Below, in pieces: positions 35,943-44,382 of a stretch of DNA of 64,000 bases; position 1 is the stretch's first letter; each line of letters begins with the position of its first letter. The stretch covers positions 62,001 to 126,000 of the forward strand of contig NZ_RHOK01000004.1 of NCBI RefSeq assembly GCF_003946175.1, read 5' to 3'. The position numbers and the translations under genes are program-made. The notes under the pieces were generated by a model that saw only the letters and a list, made by a program, of their open reading frames with translations, did not search any database and was not told the DNA's origin. Source of the DNA: Lacticaseibacillus suibinensis (GTDB lineage: Bacteria; Bacillota; Bacilli; Lactobacillales; Lactobacillaceae).

Positions 35943-37325
35943 TTACTTGGCGTGCCGGTACCCGTAGGCGAAGTAGATGACCATGCCAATGCCAAACCAG
36001 ATGAGGCTCATCACCCAAGTTTCTGCGCTCAGCTGACTCATGAGCAGCAGGCAAAAGAGAAACGAGACAATTGGCACCACCGGATAACCAGGTACCTGGA
36101 AGCCGTGGTTGTCGATTTGCTCATGCTTGCGGAGCGGAATGATTCCCAGACTGACAAAGGCGAAGGCAATCAAGGTGCCGATGTTCACGAGATTGACGAG
36201 TTGGGTCAGTGGCACGAATCCGCCCATCACCGCAATAATCAAGGTCACTGTCCACAAGGCGTTAAAGGGGAGTTGGTGGGTGACTTTGCCGAACCATTTC
36301 GGTAATAACCCATCGCGGCCAATTGCGTACACCAGGCGGCTGGAGCTGTAGACCATGGTAATCATCATCGTGAACATACCAGCCAGCGCCCCGACGGCAA
36401 TGATGCCGCCAAGCTGCGGCTGGTGGATCAGGTTCAAGGCGAAAGTCACCGGATCCGCCACGTTAAGTTGGGTGTACTTGACGATGCCGGTAAGCACCAC
36501 TGCCACCAGGACATACAAAATGGTCGCAATAATCAAGGTGCCAATAATGCCTCGCGGCAGGGTCTTCTGCGGGTTTTTGACCTCCGGCGCGGAGGCGGAA
36601 ACAGCGTCAAAGCCGAGATAGGCAAAAAAGACGAGTGAAGCACCAGCGAGAATCCCTTTGAACCCGAATGGCATGAAAGGCTGCCAGTTCATCGGTTTGA
36701 TGTAAAAGGCCCCCACCACGACAAACAGGCCAATAATCAGCAGTTTGACCAAGACCATGGCTCGGTTTACCGCCATAGAGGTGGTCATGCCGCGGGATAA
36801 CATCAAGCCGATAATCAAGACCACAATCACTGCCACCAGGTTGATGTAAGTCCCGTGGGCCGGGTCAAAGGCGCCACTGAGCGCATGGGGGATGCGGAGG
36901 CCAAAGCCACTGATCAAATTGGCAAAGTAAGCGGCGAAGCTCGTCGACACCGCGGCTACCGCCAACATGTATTCCAAAATCAGCGCCCAGCCAATGATCC
37001 AGCCAAAAATTTCGCCGAAGACAATGCTGCCATACGCATACGCCGAACCCGCCACTGGTAGTGCCGAGGCAAACTCGGCGTAACACATCGCAGCCAGCGA
37101 GCACACGATTGCGGCCAAAACAAAAGCCAGCGTAATGGCTGGCCCTGAAGTGGTGGCCGCAACGGTGCCAGGCAAGATGAAAATCCCAGTGCCAATCACC
37201 GCCCCGATCCCCAGCGCAATCAAATCGCGGGTGGTCAAAGTCCGGGCGAGCTGATGATCGCTTTGCAAGGTTTGGGCGACGTCAGGCTTGCGGGTGAGCT
37301 GCTGCCAAAAAGAATGAGGTTTCAT
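35943..37325 (-). CDS. APC-superfamily amino acid permease (cationic amino acid transporter type)
   Basis: The 460-residue membrane protein has about 12 helices. The first carries the APC signature ALGIGAVIGTGIFILPG; YAEFASALPVAGSAYAY and FFAYLGFDAVSASAPEVKNPQKTLPRG (shown in parts) are typical of the YfnA/CAT branch (TC 2.A.3.3). It imports amino acids by proton symport or exchange; the substrate cannot be fixed from sequence. Its start codon overlaps the plsC stop by four bases, so it is second in a minus-strand operon. Confidence 0.9.
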   Translation of the reverse strand: MKPHSFWQQLTRKPDVAQTLQSDHQLARTLTTRDLIALGIGAVIGTGIFILPGTVAATTSGPAITLAFVLAAIVCSLAAMCYAEFASALPVAGSAYAYGSIVFGEIFGWIIGWALILEYMLAVAAVSTSFAAYFANLISGFGLRIPHALSGAFDPAHGTYINLVAVIVVLIIGLMLSRGMTTSMAVNRAMVLVKLLIIGLFVVVGAFYIKPMNWQPFMPFGFKGILAGASLVFFAYLGFDAVSASAPEVKNPQKTLPRGIIGTLIIATILYVLVAVVLTGIVKYTQLNVADPVTFALNLIHQPQLGGIIAVGALAGMFTMMITMVYSSSRLVYAIGRDGLLPKWFGKVTHQLPFNALWTVTLIIAVMGGFVPLTQLVNLVNIGTLIAFAFVSLGIIPLRKHEQIDNHGFQVPGYPVVPIVSFLFCLLLMSQLSAETWVMSLIWFGIGMVIYFAYGYRHAK

Positions 37326-37975
37326 TTGACCTTGCCTTCCTCTTTTTCTGCCAAATATTTCTTTTGGTCGGGGACATACTTGAAGTTCGGATCAATTTCC
37401 TTATCAATGGCGTCGAAGGCCTGCTGCATTTTCAGACCCATCTGGGCCGTCATCTCATCGGTCACGCGGCCGGCTGGTACTTCAATCGGCTCACCGAAGC
37501 GTACTGTGATGCGTTTGCGGAGCAGCACATGGGAGAATTTGATGGGGCCTTGGTAGACCGCCGGCACAATCGGCACCTTGGCTAACTTGGCGATCAACAC
37601 CGCGCCGCCTTTCAGGTCGTTGGCATAGCGTGAGCCGGAAGGAAACAGCATCACAGACAGTTGACCTTGCTTTAGCAGGCGCACCGGTGTTTTAATGGCA
37701 CTTGGACCGGGATTAGCCCGGTTAACGCCAAAGGCATGCATGTGGCGCAAAAACCAGCCCAGCACCGGATTTTCGAAGAGCTCGTCCTTGCCCATCACCG
37801 CAAACTGGCGGGGGCTAGCAGCCAACCCGAAAAACACGGGATCGAGCCAGGTACGATGAGGGCCAACTAGGACGTAAGGCCCGTCAGGCAACGCTTCTTT
37901 GTTTTCATAGTGGGTGTTGCCGTTGATGATCAAAATCAAAATCCGGACCAACCCGCGGATAAATGAATAAAACAT
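37322..37975 (-). CDS. plsC: 1-acyl-sn-glycerol-3-phosphate acyltransferase (PlsC family)
   Basis: The 217-residue membrane-bound acyltransferase adds the second acyl chain to lysophosphatidic acid. Motif I is HRTWLD (HX4D). Motif III reads FPSGSR, with Ser where FPEGTR is usual. VPIVPAVYQGP is motif IV. The N-terminus has an amphipathic/membrane helix (YSFIRGLVRILILII). The frame opens at 37993, but the second ATG (37975) has GGAAGGA nine bases upstream and is the better start. The pairing with an amino acid permease is odd but the overlap (ATGA) is clear. Confidence 0.88.
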   Translation of the reverse strand: MFYSFIRGLVRILILIINGNTHYENKEALPDGPYVLVGPHRTWLDPVFFGLAASPRQFAVMGKDELFENPVLGWFLRHMHAFGVNRANPGPSAIKTPVRLLKQGQLSVMLFPSGSRYANDLKGGAVLIAKLAKVPIVPAVYQGPIKFSHVLLRKRITVRFGEPIEVPAGRVTDEMTAQMGLKMQQAFDAIDKEIDPNFKYVPDQKKYLAEKEEGKVK

Positions 37976-38077
37976 CTTTTTTAATCCTTCCATTCAAGAC
38001 TCGTGGCGCGTCGCCACTAGCATTAAGTTCGATAAATTATACCACACTAGTTGGTATCTGCAGAAAGGACCACCTCA

Positions 38078-38818
38078 ATGACGCATCCAACCCTTCAGCC
38101 TGATGAACGCATTGACGAACTCGCCAGTGTTGGCATCAAAATCATCCAAAGCCCTCAGTTATTTGCGTTCTCCTTGGACGCCGTCGTTCTCGCGGCTTTT
38201 GCCGAGATTGGCCAACATAGCCGGGTGGTGGACCTCGCAGCCGGCAACGGTGCCGTCGGCTTATTTGTCGCTAAGCGCACCGATCAGCCGGTGACTTTGG
38301 TGGAACTGCAGCCGCGCCTCGCAGAAATGGCGCGCCGCAGTGTCGCTTTGAATGAGCTGCCCAATGTCGAGGTACTGACGCGCGATCTCAAAACCACCCC
38401 GGAAGTTGTGGCCAAAGATTCCGTTGACGTGGTGGTTTGCAACCCGCCGTATTTCAAGGTCAGTCCGCAAAGCAAAACCAACCCCAACGATCACTTAGCT
38501 TTGGCCCGCCACGAACTCACCACCGACTTTGCCACGGTCTGCCAAACCGCCAGTGCGCTGCTTAAGTATCAAGGCAAAGCCTTTTTTGTCCATCGGCCTG
38601 ACCGTTTGCAAGAACTATTGAGCACCATGATGGCCGCCAAACTCGCGCCTAAGAAGTTGCGGTTCATTCACCCGCGGGCAAACCAGGAAGCTAACATGGT
38701 GTTAATTGAAGGCATTCGCGCGGGCAAACCGGATGGCATTCGCGTCATGCCGCCATTGGTGGTTTATGACGAAGACAGCCACTATACCCCGGAGGTGGAA
38801 CACTTACTTTATGGATAG
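38078..38818 (+). CDS. tRNA1(Val) adenine-37-N6-methyltransferase (TrmN6/YabB type)
   Basis: The 246-residue SAM-dependent methyltransferase has the SAM-binding motif [16 protein letters not shown] and the adenine-N6 catalytic motif NPPYFK. Proteins of this kind (YfiC/TrmN6 in Escherichia, YabB in Bacillus) modify A37 of a valine tRNA. ATG 38078 has GAAAGGACC upstream. It overlaps the GIY-YIG gene, the same pair (yabB-yazA) known near the Bacillus origin, which supports both calls. Confidence 0.88.
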   Translation: MTHPTLQPDERIDELASVGIKIIQSPQLFAFSLDAVVLAAFAEIGQHSRVVDLAAGNGAVGLFVAKRTDQPVTLVELQPRLAEMARRSVALNELPNVEVLTRDLKTTPEVVAKDSVDVVVCNPPYFKVSPQSKTNPNDHLALARHELTTDFATVCQTASALLKYQGKAFFVHRPDRLQELLSTMMAAKLAPKKLRFIHPRANQEANMVLIEGIRAGKPDGIRVMPPLVVYDEDSHYTPEVEHLLYG

Positions 38819-39080
38819 CTATTACTTTTACGTCTTGCTCTGCGCTGATGGCACCTTTTATGGCGGTTACTCCACCGACGTCGAAGCCCGCGTCGCCACG
38901 CACAACGCAGGCAAAGGCGCCAAATACACCAAAACCCGCCGCCCCGTGCGCCTGCTTTATCAAGAAGCCTTCACCAACGAACATGACGCCTTATCCGCCG
39001 AGTGGCACTTCAAGCACCAAAGCCGCAAAGCCAAAGAGGCGTTCCTCGCTGACAAGAAGGTTGAATGGCAGAAAAAGTAG
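38811..39080 (+). CDS. GIY-YIG domain protein (UPF0213, YazA type)
   Basis: The 89-residue protein is a single GIY-YIG nuclease-like domain: [20 protein letters not shown] holds the two-strand signature, here as YVL...YGG, followed by [19 protein letters not shown]. YazA-family proteins are thought to be small nucleases of unknown role. It starts eight bases inside the methyltransferase gene, so the two are coupled. Confidence 0.9.
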   Translation: MDSYYFYVLLCADGTFYGGYSTDVEARVATHNAGKGAKYTKTRRPVRLLYQEAFTNEHDALSAEWHFKHQSRKAKEAFLADKKVEWQKK

Positions 39081-39154
39081 CACACTCTTGGAAGGTGTGC
39101 CTGTTTGCTCAATCCTGAGGCCTTTGCAATACTGAATAGCAACACACCAAGGTA

Positions 39155-39314
39155 GGGCAGGGCAGCCGGAGCAGGCAGGGGCTCAGGGGTGAAATTGTTC
39201 TTAGCCAGCGGTCTTTCTGGCTTAGAACAAGCCGCGACTTTGAGACTCGCAAGGCGAGGCTCAAAGCGCTGGCCACCCCGCTTTCGCCCCCTGTCTGCGG
39301 AGGCTGCCCTGCCC
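39155..39314 (-). repeat. Type II palindromic intergenic element, copy D
   Basis: Perfect 13-base inverted ends (39155-39167 with 39302-39314) enclose a second arm pair (GCAGGCAGGGGC with GCCCCCTGTCTGC, imperfect) and two hairpins. The hairpins are 39196-39229 (13-base arms, one mismatch) and 39238-39266 (13-base arms, one mismatch). In the second hairpin the mismatch falls at the shared AGCC/GTCT motif read on the minus strand (TTTGAGCC and GTCTCAAA). The orientation is taken from that motif. The 396-base gap (39081-39476) also holds the rpsB promoter and leader, and no gene. Confidence 0.75.
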
Positions 39315-39328
39315 GGCCGTTAAAGTAT

Positions 39329-39357
39329 TTGCATAAACAGAAGTATTTCTGTATAAT
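39329..39357 (+). promoter_or_regulatory. Promoter for rpsB
   Basis: TTGCAT (39329-39334), a 17-base spacer and a perfect TATAAT (39352-39357) form the best promoter in the window. It begins 15 bases after the Type II element. Confidence 0.8.
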
Positions 39358-39385
39358 CATTTGAGTGTGAAAAGCACAAACCACA

Positions 39386-39447
39386 TCAAGGTAAGATTGT
39401 CGCCCCGGTGCTTCGGGAGAAGTGGGGCGGCGAGTCGACGACCTTGA
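39386..39447 (+). promoter_or_regulatory. Structured rpsB leader RNA
   Basis: The outer stem TCAAGGT/ACCTTGA (39386-39392 with 39441-39447) encloses CGCCCC/GGGGCG (39401-39406 with 39424-39429). This is topped by CTTC/GAAG on a GGGA loop of the GNRA type (39411-39422). The stack is about 30 bases before the rpsB ribosome site. Its position suggests control by S2, as for other r-protein leaders, but no known family was matched. Confidence 0.6.
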
Positions 39448-39476
39448 GAGGAATAAAACCATATGGAGGACTACAC

Positions 39477-40271
39477 ATGTCTGTATTAAGCATGAAACAA
39501 CTGCTTGAAGCTGGTGTCCACTTCGGTCACCAGACTCGTCGCTGGAACCCAAAGATGAAGCCATTCATCTTCACCGAACGGAACGGTATCTACATCATCG
39601 ATCTGCAAAAGACCGTTAAGATGATTGACGACGCCTACAACTTCGTCAAGGACGAAGCTGCTGACGGCGGCGTATTCCTGTTCGTTGGGACCAAGAAGCA
39701 GGCCCAAGATGCGATTGCTGAAGAATCAACTCGCGCCGGCCAGTACTACGTTAACCACCGTTGGCTCGGTGGGACCTTGACCAACTGGAACACCATCCAG
39801 ACCCGGATCAAGCGCCTCAAGGACATCAAGAAGATGGCCACTGACGGCACCTTCGACAAGCTGCCTAAGAAAGAAGTTTCCTTGCTGAAGAAGCAGCAAG
39901 AAAAGCTGACCAAGTTCTTGGGTGGGATTGAAGACATGCCTCGCATCCCAGATGTTATCTTCATCGTTGACCCTCGCAAGGAAAAGATTGCCGTTCAGGA
40001 AGCACAAAAGCTGAACATTCCAATCGTGGCGATGGTTGATACCAACTCCGATCCAGATGACATCGACGTCATCATCCCATCAAACGATGACGCGATTCGC
40101 GCCGTTCGTCTGATTACCGCCAAGATGGCCGATGCCATCATCGAAGGCAACCAGGGTGAAGACCAAGACGACCAGCAAGACGTTCAGGCACCAGCTGAAG
40201 ACGCCAAAGCTGACTCGATCGAAGACATTGTTGAAGCCGTTGAAGGCGACAACGATACCCAAGCAAAATAA
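39477..40271 (+). CDS. rpsB: 30S ribosomal protein S2
   Basis: The 264-residue protein shows the S2 core: [40 protein letters not shown] and [12 protein letters not shown]. An acidic tail of about 35 residues rich in Asp, Glu and Gln ends it, as in other lactobacilli. ATG 39477 has ATGGAGG upstream; the frame open to 39408 would run through the leader. tsf follows after a terminator. Confidence 0.97.
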   Translation: MSVLSMKQLLEAGVHFGHQTRRWNPKMKPFIFTERNGIYIIDLQKTVKMIDDAYNFVKDEAADGGVFLFVGTKKQAQDAIAEESTRAGQYYVNHRWLGGTLTNWNTIQTRIKRLKDIKKMATDGTFDKLPKKEVSLLKKQQEKLTKFLGGIEDMPRIPDVIFIVDPRKEKIAVQEAQKLNIPIVAMVDTNSDPDDIDVIIPSNDDAIRAVRLITAKMADAIIEGNQGEDQDDQQDVQAPAEDAKADSIEDIVEAVEGDNDTQAK

Positions 40272-40287
40272 TAAATAAGTAAGACTC

Positions 40288-40332
40288 AGTCGTCTGTGCT
40301 TTGCAGCAAATGCAGGCGCAGGCGACTTTTTT
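40288..40332 (+). terminator. Terminator between rpsB and tsf
   Basis: AGTCG/CGACT flanks an imperfect inner stem (CTGTGCTTTGC with GCAGGCGCAG), followed by six T residues. Since tsf has no visible promoter of its own, it probably lowers rather than blocks tsf expression. Confidence 0.75.
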
Positions 40333-40355
40333 AGACAAAACAAGGAGGAACTACA

Positions 40356-41231
40356 ATGGCGATTACTGCTAAACAAGTCAAGGAACTACGCGACCGCACT
40401 CAAGTTGGGATGATGGACGCCAAAAAAGCACTGGTGGCGGCTGATGGTGACATGGAAAAGGCCATCGACGTCCTGCGCGAAAAAGGGTTGGCGAAAGCGG
40501 CGAAGAAGAGCGGCAACATTGCGGCTGAAGGTTTGACGGCCATTACCGTTGACGGTAACACTGCTGCTATCATCGAAGTGAACTCCGAAACCGACTTTGT
40601 GGCTAGCAACGATAAGTTCCAAAACTTTGTTCAAGCAGCCGGTGCTGCTATTGTTGCCGGCAAGCCAGCTGACCTGACTGCCGCATTGGCCCTGGATGTT
40701 GACGGCCAGAGCTTGGATGATGCCGCTAAGGCGTTGACCGCTGTTATTGGTGAAAAGATCGACCTGCGTCGGTTCACCGTTGTGGAAAAAGAAGATGGCG
40801 ACCACTTCGGCGCGTACCTGCACAATGGTGGCCAAATTGCCGCTTTGGTGACTTTGGCTGGCGGCGATGACGAAACCGCGCGCGACATTGCGATGCACGT
40901 GGCGGCTATCAACCCAACTTACCTCGACCGGAGCGAAGTACCAGCTGATGAACTGAAGAAGCAAACCGACATCTTCACCAAGGAAACGCTTGATGAAGGC
41001 AAGCCTGAGAAGATTGTTCCACGCATCGTTGAAGGCCGGGTTAACAAATGGCTGAGCGAAAGCTCCCTGGTTGATCAGGAATATGTCAAGGACCCAGACC
41101 AAACGGTTGCCCAATTTGCCAAGAGCAAAGGCGCTACCGTGAAGGGCTTTGTCCGTTATGAAGTCGGCGAAGGGATCGAAAAGAAGCAAGATAACTTTGT
41201 CGATGAAGTGATGGGTCAAATCAAAGACTAA
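40356..41231 (+). CDS. tsf: Elongation factor Ts
   Basis: The 291-residue guanine nucleotide exchange factor recharges EF-Tu. The N-terminal UBA-like part holds [20 protein letters not shown]; the core has [10 protein letters not shown] and [11 protein letters not shown]. Length is normal. It follows rpsB in the universal rpsB-tsf order, with an AAGGAGG site, and ends at a terminator. Confidence 0.97.
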   Translation: MAITAKQVKELRDRTQVGMMDAKKALVAADGDMEKAIDVLREKGLAKAAKKSGNIAAEGLTAITVDGNTAAIIEVNSETDFVASNDKFQNFVQAAGAAIVAGKPADLTAALALDVDGQSLDDAAKALTAVIGEKIDLRRFTVVEKEDGDHFGAYLHNGGQIAALVTLAGGDDETARDIAMHVAAINPTYLDRSEVPADELKKQTDIFTKETLDEGKPEKIVPRIVEGRVNKWLSESSLVDQEYVKDPDQTVAQFAKSKGATVKGFVRYEVGEGIEKKQDNFVDEVMGQIKD

Positions 41232-41244
41232 GGCTTAACTTAAG

Positions 41245-41275
41245 GCAGCTTCCCCGCAAGAGGAGGCTGCTTTTT
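41245..41275 (+). terminator. Terminator after tsf
   Basis: GCAGCTTCC pairs with GGAGGCTGC over nine positions (one G-T pair) and is followed by TTTTT. Confidence 0.8.
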
Positions 41276-41381
41276 GCTAGGGCGTAGGTAGTCAAGATTT
41301 TGATAATTCCCCCGGCGAAAGCCCAGCGGTGGGGTTGAATATGGTAAACTAATACCAGCAAATAAGAAGGGACAATTCATC

Positions 41382-42101
41382 ATGATCAAATATAAACGCA
41401 TTGTACTGAAGGTGAGCGGTGAAGCCTTAGGCGGCGCGAACGGCTTTGGCATTCAGCCCCCAGTGATCAAATTGATTGCTGAACAGATTAAACAAGTCCA
41501 CGAACTTGGCGTACAGATTGCCATCGTCTGCGGCGGCGGCAACATCTGGCGTGGCGAAACCGGCGCACAGATGGGCATGGAGCGCGCGCAGGCCGACTAC
41601 ATGGGCATGCTGGCAACGGTGATGAACGGCTTGGCGCTGCAGGATAGCCTGGAAAACCTGGGCGTCCCAACGCGGGTGCAAACCTCCATCGAAATGCGCC
41701 AAATCGCTGAACCTTACATCCGGCGGAAGGCCGTGCGGCATCTGGAAAAAGGCCGCGTTGTGATTTTTGCTGGCGGCACTGGGAACCCGTACTTCAGCAC
41801 AGATACCACCGCGGCTTTGCGCGCTGCCGAAATCGATGCCGATGTGATCTTGATGGCCAAAAATGGGGTCGATGGCGTCTACTCTGCTGATCCCAACAAG
41901 GATGCTTCGGCGGTGAAGTTTGAAGAATTGACCCATATGGACATCATCAATAAAGATTTACATGTCATGGATTCCACGGCTAGCACGCTGTCGATGGACA
42001 ATGACATTCCGCTGGTCGTTTTCAACCTGAACGATCCGGACAACATCAAGAAGGTCGTTGAAGGTGAAAACATCGGGACGACCATTAAAGGGAGAGAATA
42101 A
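41382..42101 (+). CDS. pyrH: UMP kinase
   Basis: The 239-residue enzyme phosphorylates UMP to UDP and belongs to the amino acid kinase fold. Motifs are [40 protein letters not shown] and [16 protein letters not shown] 41382 has AAGAAGGG upstream. frr begins two bases after the stop; pyrH-frr is a universal pair. Confidence 0.97.
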   Translation: MIKYKRIVLKVSGEALGGANGFGIQPPVIKLIAEQIKQVHELGVQIAIVCGGGNIWRGETGAQMGMERAQADYMGMLATVMNGLALQDSLENLGVPTRVQTSIEMRQIAEPYIRRKAVRHLEKGRVVIFAGGTGNPYFSTDTTAALRAAEIDADVILMAKNGVDGVYSADPNKDASAVKFEELTHMDIINKDLHVMDSTASTLSMDNDIPLVVFNLNDPDNIKKVVEGENIGTTIKGRE

Positions 42102-42102
42102 C

Positions 42103-42660
42103 ATGGCCAATCCAATCATTGCTGAAGCGGAAACGCAAATGAAGAAGACTGAAGAGGCACTGGGCCGCCAGCTGGGCAATATTCGGGCCGGCCGGGCCAA
42201 TGCCAGCTTACTCAACCGCATCACGGTGAGTTACTACGGCGCTGATACGCCGCTGAACCAAATTGCCGCTATCACGGTGCCAGAAGCCCGGGTGCTGTTG
42301 ATTACGCCATACGACAAAACCGCGCTGAAGGACATTGAGGCCGCACTGAATGCCAGCGACCTTGGGATTAACCCGGCCAATGACGGTAACGCCATTCGCT
42401 TAGTGGTGCCACAACTCACTGGGGAACGCCGGCAAGAAATTGCCAAAGAAGTCGGCAAGTACGAAGAAGAAGCAAAAATCGCGATTCGCAATGTCCGGCG
42501 CGACGCCTTGGACAAGCTCAAGAAGCAGGAAAAGGCCAGCGAAATCACGGAAGACGATTTGCACCGCGACGAAAAGGCCGTTCAAAAGGTGACTGATGCC
42601 TCAGCCAAGCGGCTTGAAGCAATCGCCGCAGAAAAAGAAGCCGAAATCAAAGAAGGCTGA
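42103..42660 (+). CDS. frr: Ribosome recycling factor
   Basis: The 185-residue tRNA-shaped protein splits post-termination ribosomes with EF-G. Typical segments are [35 protein letters not shown] and the C-terminal helices [14 protein letters not shown] and [19 protein letters not shown] 42103 is preceded by GGGAGAG; the frame open to 42058 overlaps pyrH. Confidence 0.97.
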   Translation: MANPIIAEAETQMKKTEEALGRQLGNIRAGRANASLLNRITVSYYGADTPLNQIAAITVPEARVLLITPYDKTALKDIEAALNASDLGINPANDGNAIRLVVPQLTGERRQEIAKEVGKYEEEAKIAIRNVRRDALDKLKKQEKASEITEDDLHRDEKAVQKVTDASAKRLEAIAAEKEAEIKEG

Positions 42661-42669
42661 TTGCCTTCG

Positions 42670-42716
42670 GCTGGCCAGCGCGCTCCTATTTTTGGAGGCC
42701 GCCTGGTCAGCTTTTT
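42670..42716 (+). terminator. Terminator after frr
   Basis: GCTGGCCAG pairs with CTGGTCAGC (one G-T), with an upper CTCC/GGAG stem, and runs into TTTTT. Confidence 0.85.
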
Positions 42717-42738
42717 GATTGGGCGGCGGGCGTTGCTG

Positions 42739-42765
42739 TTTAAACCGCCTGATTTCTGCTACAAT
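42739..42765 (+). promoter_or_regulatory. Extended -10 promoter for uppS
   Basis: TGCTACAAT (TACAAT at 42760-42765 with an upstream TG) is an extended -10 element. The -35 is weak: TTTAAA at 42739 gives a 15-base spacer. The promoter is 40 bases before the uppS start. Confidence 0.5.
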
Positions 42766-42804
42766 CAATAAGACTATAAGCGTTTGGGAACAGGAGGATT
42801 CAGT

Positions 42805-43545
42805 GTGGCAGAGTTAGCGCATGCGTTAGACCCGGCGCGGATACCCGCCCATGTCGCCATTATCATGGATGGCAACGGGCGATGGGCCAAACACCGCCAT
42901 TTACCGCGAGTGGCCGGCCATAAGCAAGGCATGGAAACCGTTAAAACCATCACCAAAGCGGCCAGTCGCCTCGGGGTGAAGGCTTTGACGTTATACGCCT
43001 TTTCTACTGAAAATTGGAAACGGCCGACCAGCGAAGTCAGTTATCTGATGCGGCTGCCGGTGGATTTCTTCGGCACCTTTATGCCAGAACTGATTGAAGA
43101 AAACGTGCGCGTCATGGTGATGGGCGAACTGGCGGCACTGCCAGCCAAAACCCAGCAAGCCGCCCGCGATGCGATGGCAGATACCGCGGCGAATACCGGT
43201 ATGATTTTGAATTTTGCCTTGAACTATGGCGGCCGCGACGAATTGATTCAGGCCACCCAGACGATTGCGGCGGAAGCAGCGGCCGGCGAGCTCGAACCCA
43301 GCACGATTGATGCGCAAACCATCGCTGACCATCTGATGACGCACCCCTTAGGTGAGCTAGCTGATCCGGATCTGTTGATTAGAACCAGCGGGGAAGAACG
43401 CATCTCGAATTTCCTGCTGTGGCAGTTGGCATACAGCGAACTCGTCTTTACCGATACGTTCTGGCCTGATTTCACCGCTGCGACGCTGCAGGCTTGCATT
43501 GCCGACTATCAAGGTCGGGATCGGCGCTTTGGCGGACTCAAATAA
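42805..43545 (+). CDS. uppS: Undecaprenyl diphosphate synthase
   Basis: The 246-residue cis-prenyltransferase makes the C55 lipid carrier for peptidoglycan. Signatures are HVAIIMDGNGRWAK with the catalytic Asp, LYAFSTENWKRP, and the C-terminal DLLIRTSGEERISNFLLWQ. The start is GTG 42805, nine bases after AGGAGG; the frame is open to 42784 without a ribosome site. It heads the uppS-cdsA-rseP-proS run. Confidence 0.96.
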   Translation: MAELAHALDPARIPAHVAIIMDGNGRWAKHRHLPRVAGHKQGMETVKTITKAASRLGVKALTLYAFSTENWKRPTSEVSYLMRLPVDFFGTFMPELIEENVRVMVMGELAALPAKTQQAARDAMADTAANTGMILNFALNYGGRDELIQATQTIAAEAAAGELEPSTIDAQTIADHLMTHPLGELADPDLLIRTSGEERISNFLLWQLAYSELVFTDTFWPDFTAATLQACIADYQGRDRRFGGLK

Positions 43546-43569
43546 GCGAAACATGGAGGGTTATCTTTA

Positions 43570-44364
43570 ATGAAACAGCGAATCATTACCGCGGTCGTCG
43601 CGTTGGCGATTTTTATTCCGATTTTGATTTTAGGCGGGATCTGGCTTGAAATTGCCGGGTCAGCCTTGGCCTTGGTGGCCTTATCGGAAGTCTTTATCAT
43701 GCGCAAACGCATTATCGTTTCGTTTGATTTCCTGATTTCGGCCATCGGGATTTTAGCGGTGACCTTGCCGGACAACATGATGGCTTGGGTGCCAAGCTTC
43801 ATTTCGCGGCTGGATATCGTCTATGTGGTGGTGGTGCTCCTGTTGCTGCACACCGTGGCCAGCAAAAACCGGGTCACCTATGATGACGTGGCGGTGTCGA
43901 CCTTGTCGATTTTCTATATTGGTACCGGGTTTCATTATTTGATTGCGGTTCGCAACAGCCCAGCTGGCGGCTTAGATACCTTGCTGTTTGCCATGATCAT
44001 TGTGTGGCTCACTGATTCCGGGGCTTACTTTGTCGGCCGCGCCTTGGGCAAACATAAATTGTGGCCTGCCATCAGTCCCAATAAAACTTGGGAAGGCAGC
44101 ATTGGCGGTAATGTGGTGGCCTTGATTTTTGCCGCCATTTACCTGCAATTCTTCCCGCAAGCGTATGGCTTCTGGCCAATGATGGGGATTGCTTTGGTGC
44201 TGTCGATTATTGGCTCCCTCGGTGATTTGATCGAATCCGCCCTCAAACGCTTCTATGGCGTCAAAGACTCCGGTAAGATTTTACCAGGCCATGGCGGCAT
44301 CCTCGATCGTTTTGATAGCTTGCTGCTGGTGCTGCCGATGATTCACTTCTTCGGTATTTTGTAA
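43570..44364 (+). CDS. cdsA: Phosphatidate cytidylyltransferase
   Basis: The 264-residue membrane enzyme makes CDP-diacylglycerol from CTP and phosphatidate. It has seven or eight helices and the C-terminal signature GDLIESALKRFYGVKDSGKI with LPGHGGILDRFDSL, including the metal-binding aspartates. It follows uppS by 24 bases and precedes rseP by 18, in the standard order. Confidence 0.96.
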   Translation: MKQRIITAVVALAIFIPILILGGIWLEIAGSALALVALSEVFIMRKRIIVSFDFLISAIGILAVTLPDNMMAWVPSFISRLDIVYVVVVLLLLHTVASKNRVTYDDVAVSTLSIFYIGTGFHYLIAVRNSPAGGLDTLLFAMIIVWLTDSGAYFVGRALGKHKLWPAISPNKTWEGSIGGNVVALIFAAIYLQFFPQAYGFWPMMGIALVLSIIGSLGDLIESALKRFYGVKDSGKILPGHGGILDRFDSLLLVLPMIHFFGIL

Positions 44365-44382
44365 GCCGGAAAGGAACGATTC

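Noticed and set aside
39109-39564. 151-codon minus-strand frame over element D and rpsB start
   Set aside because: It crosses the rpsB promoter, leader and 5' coding region; no family features.
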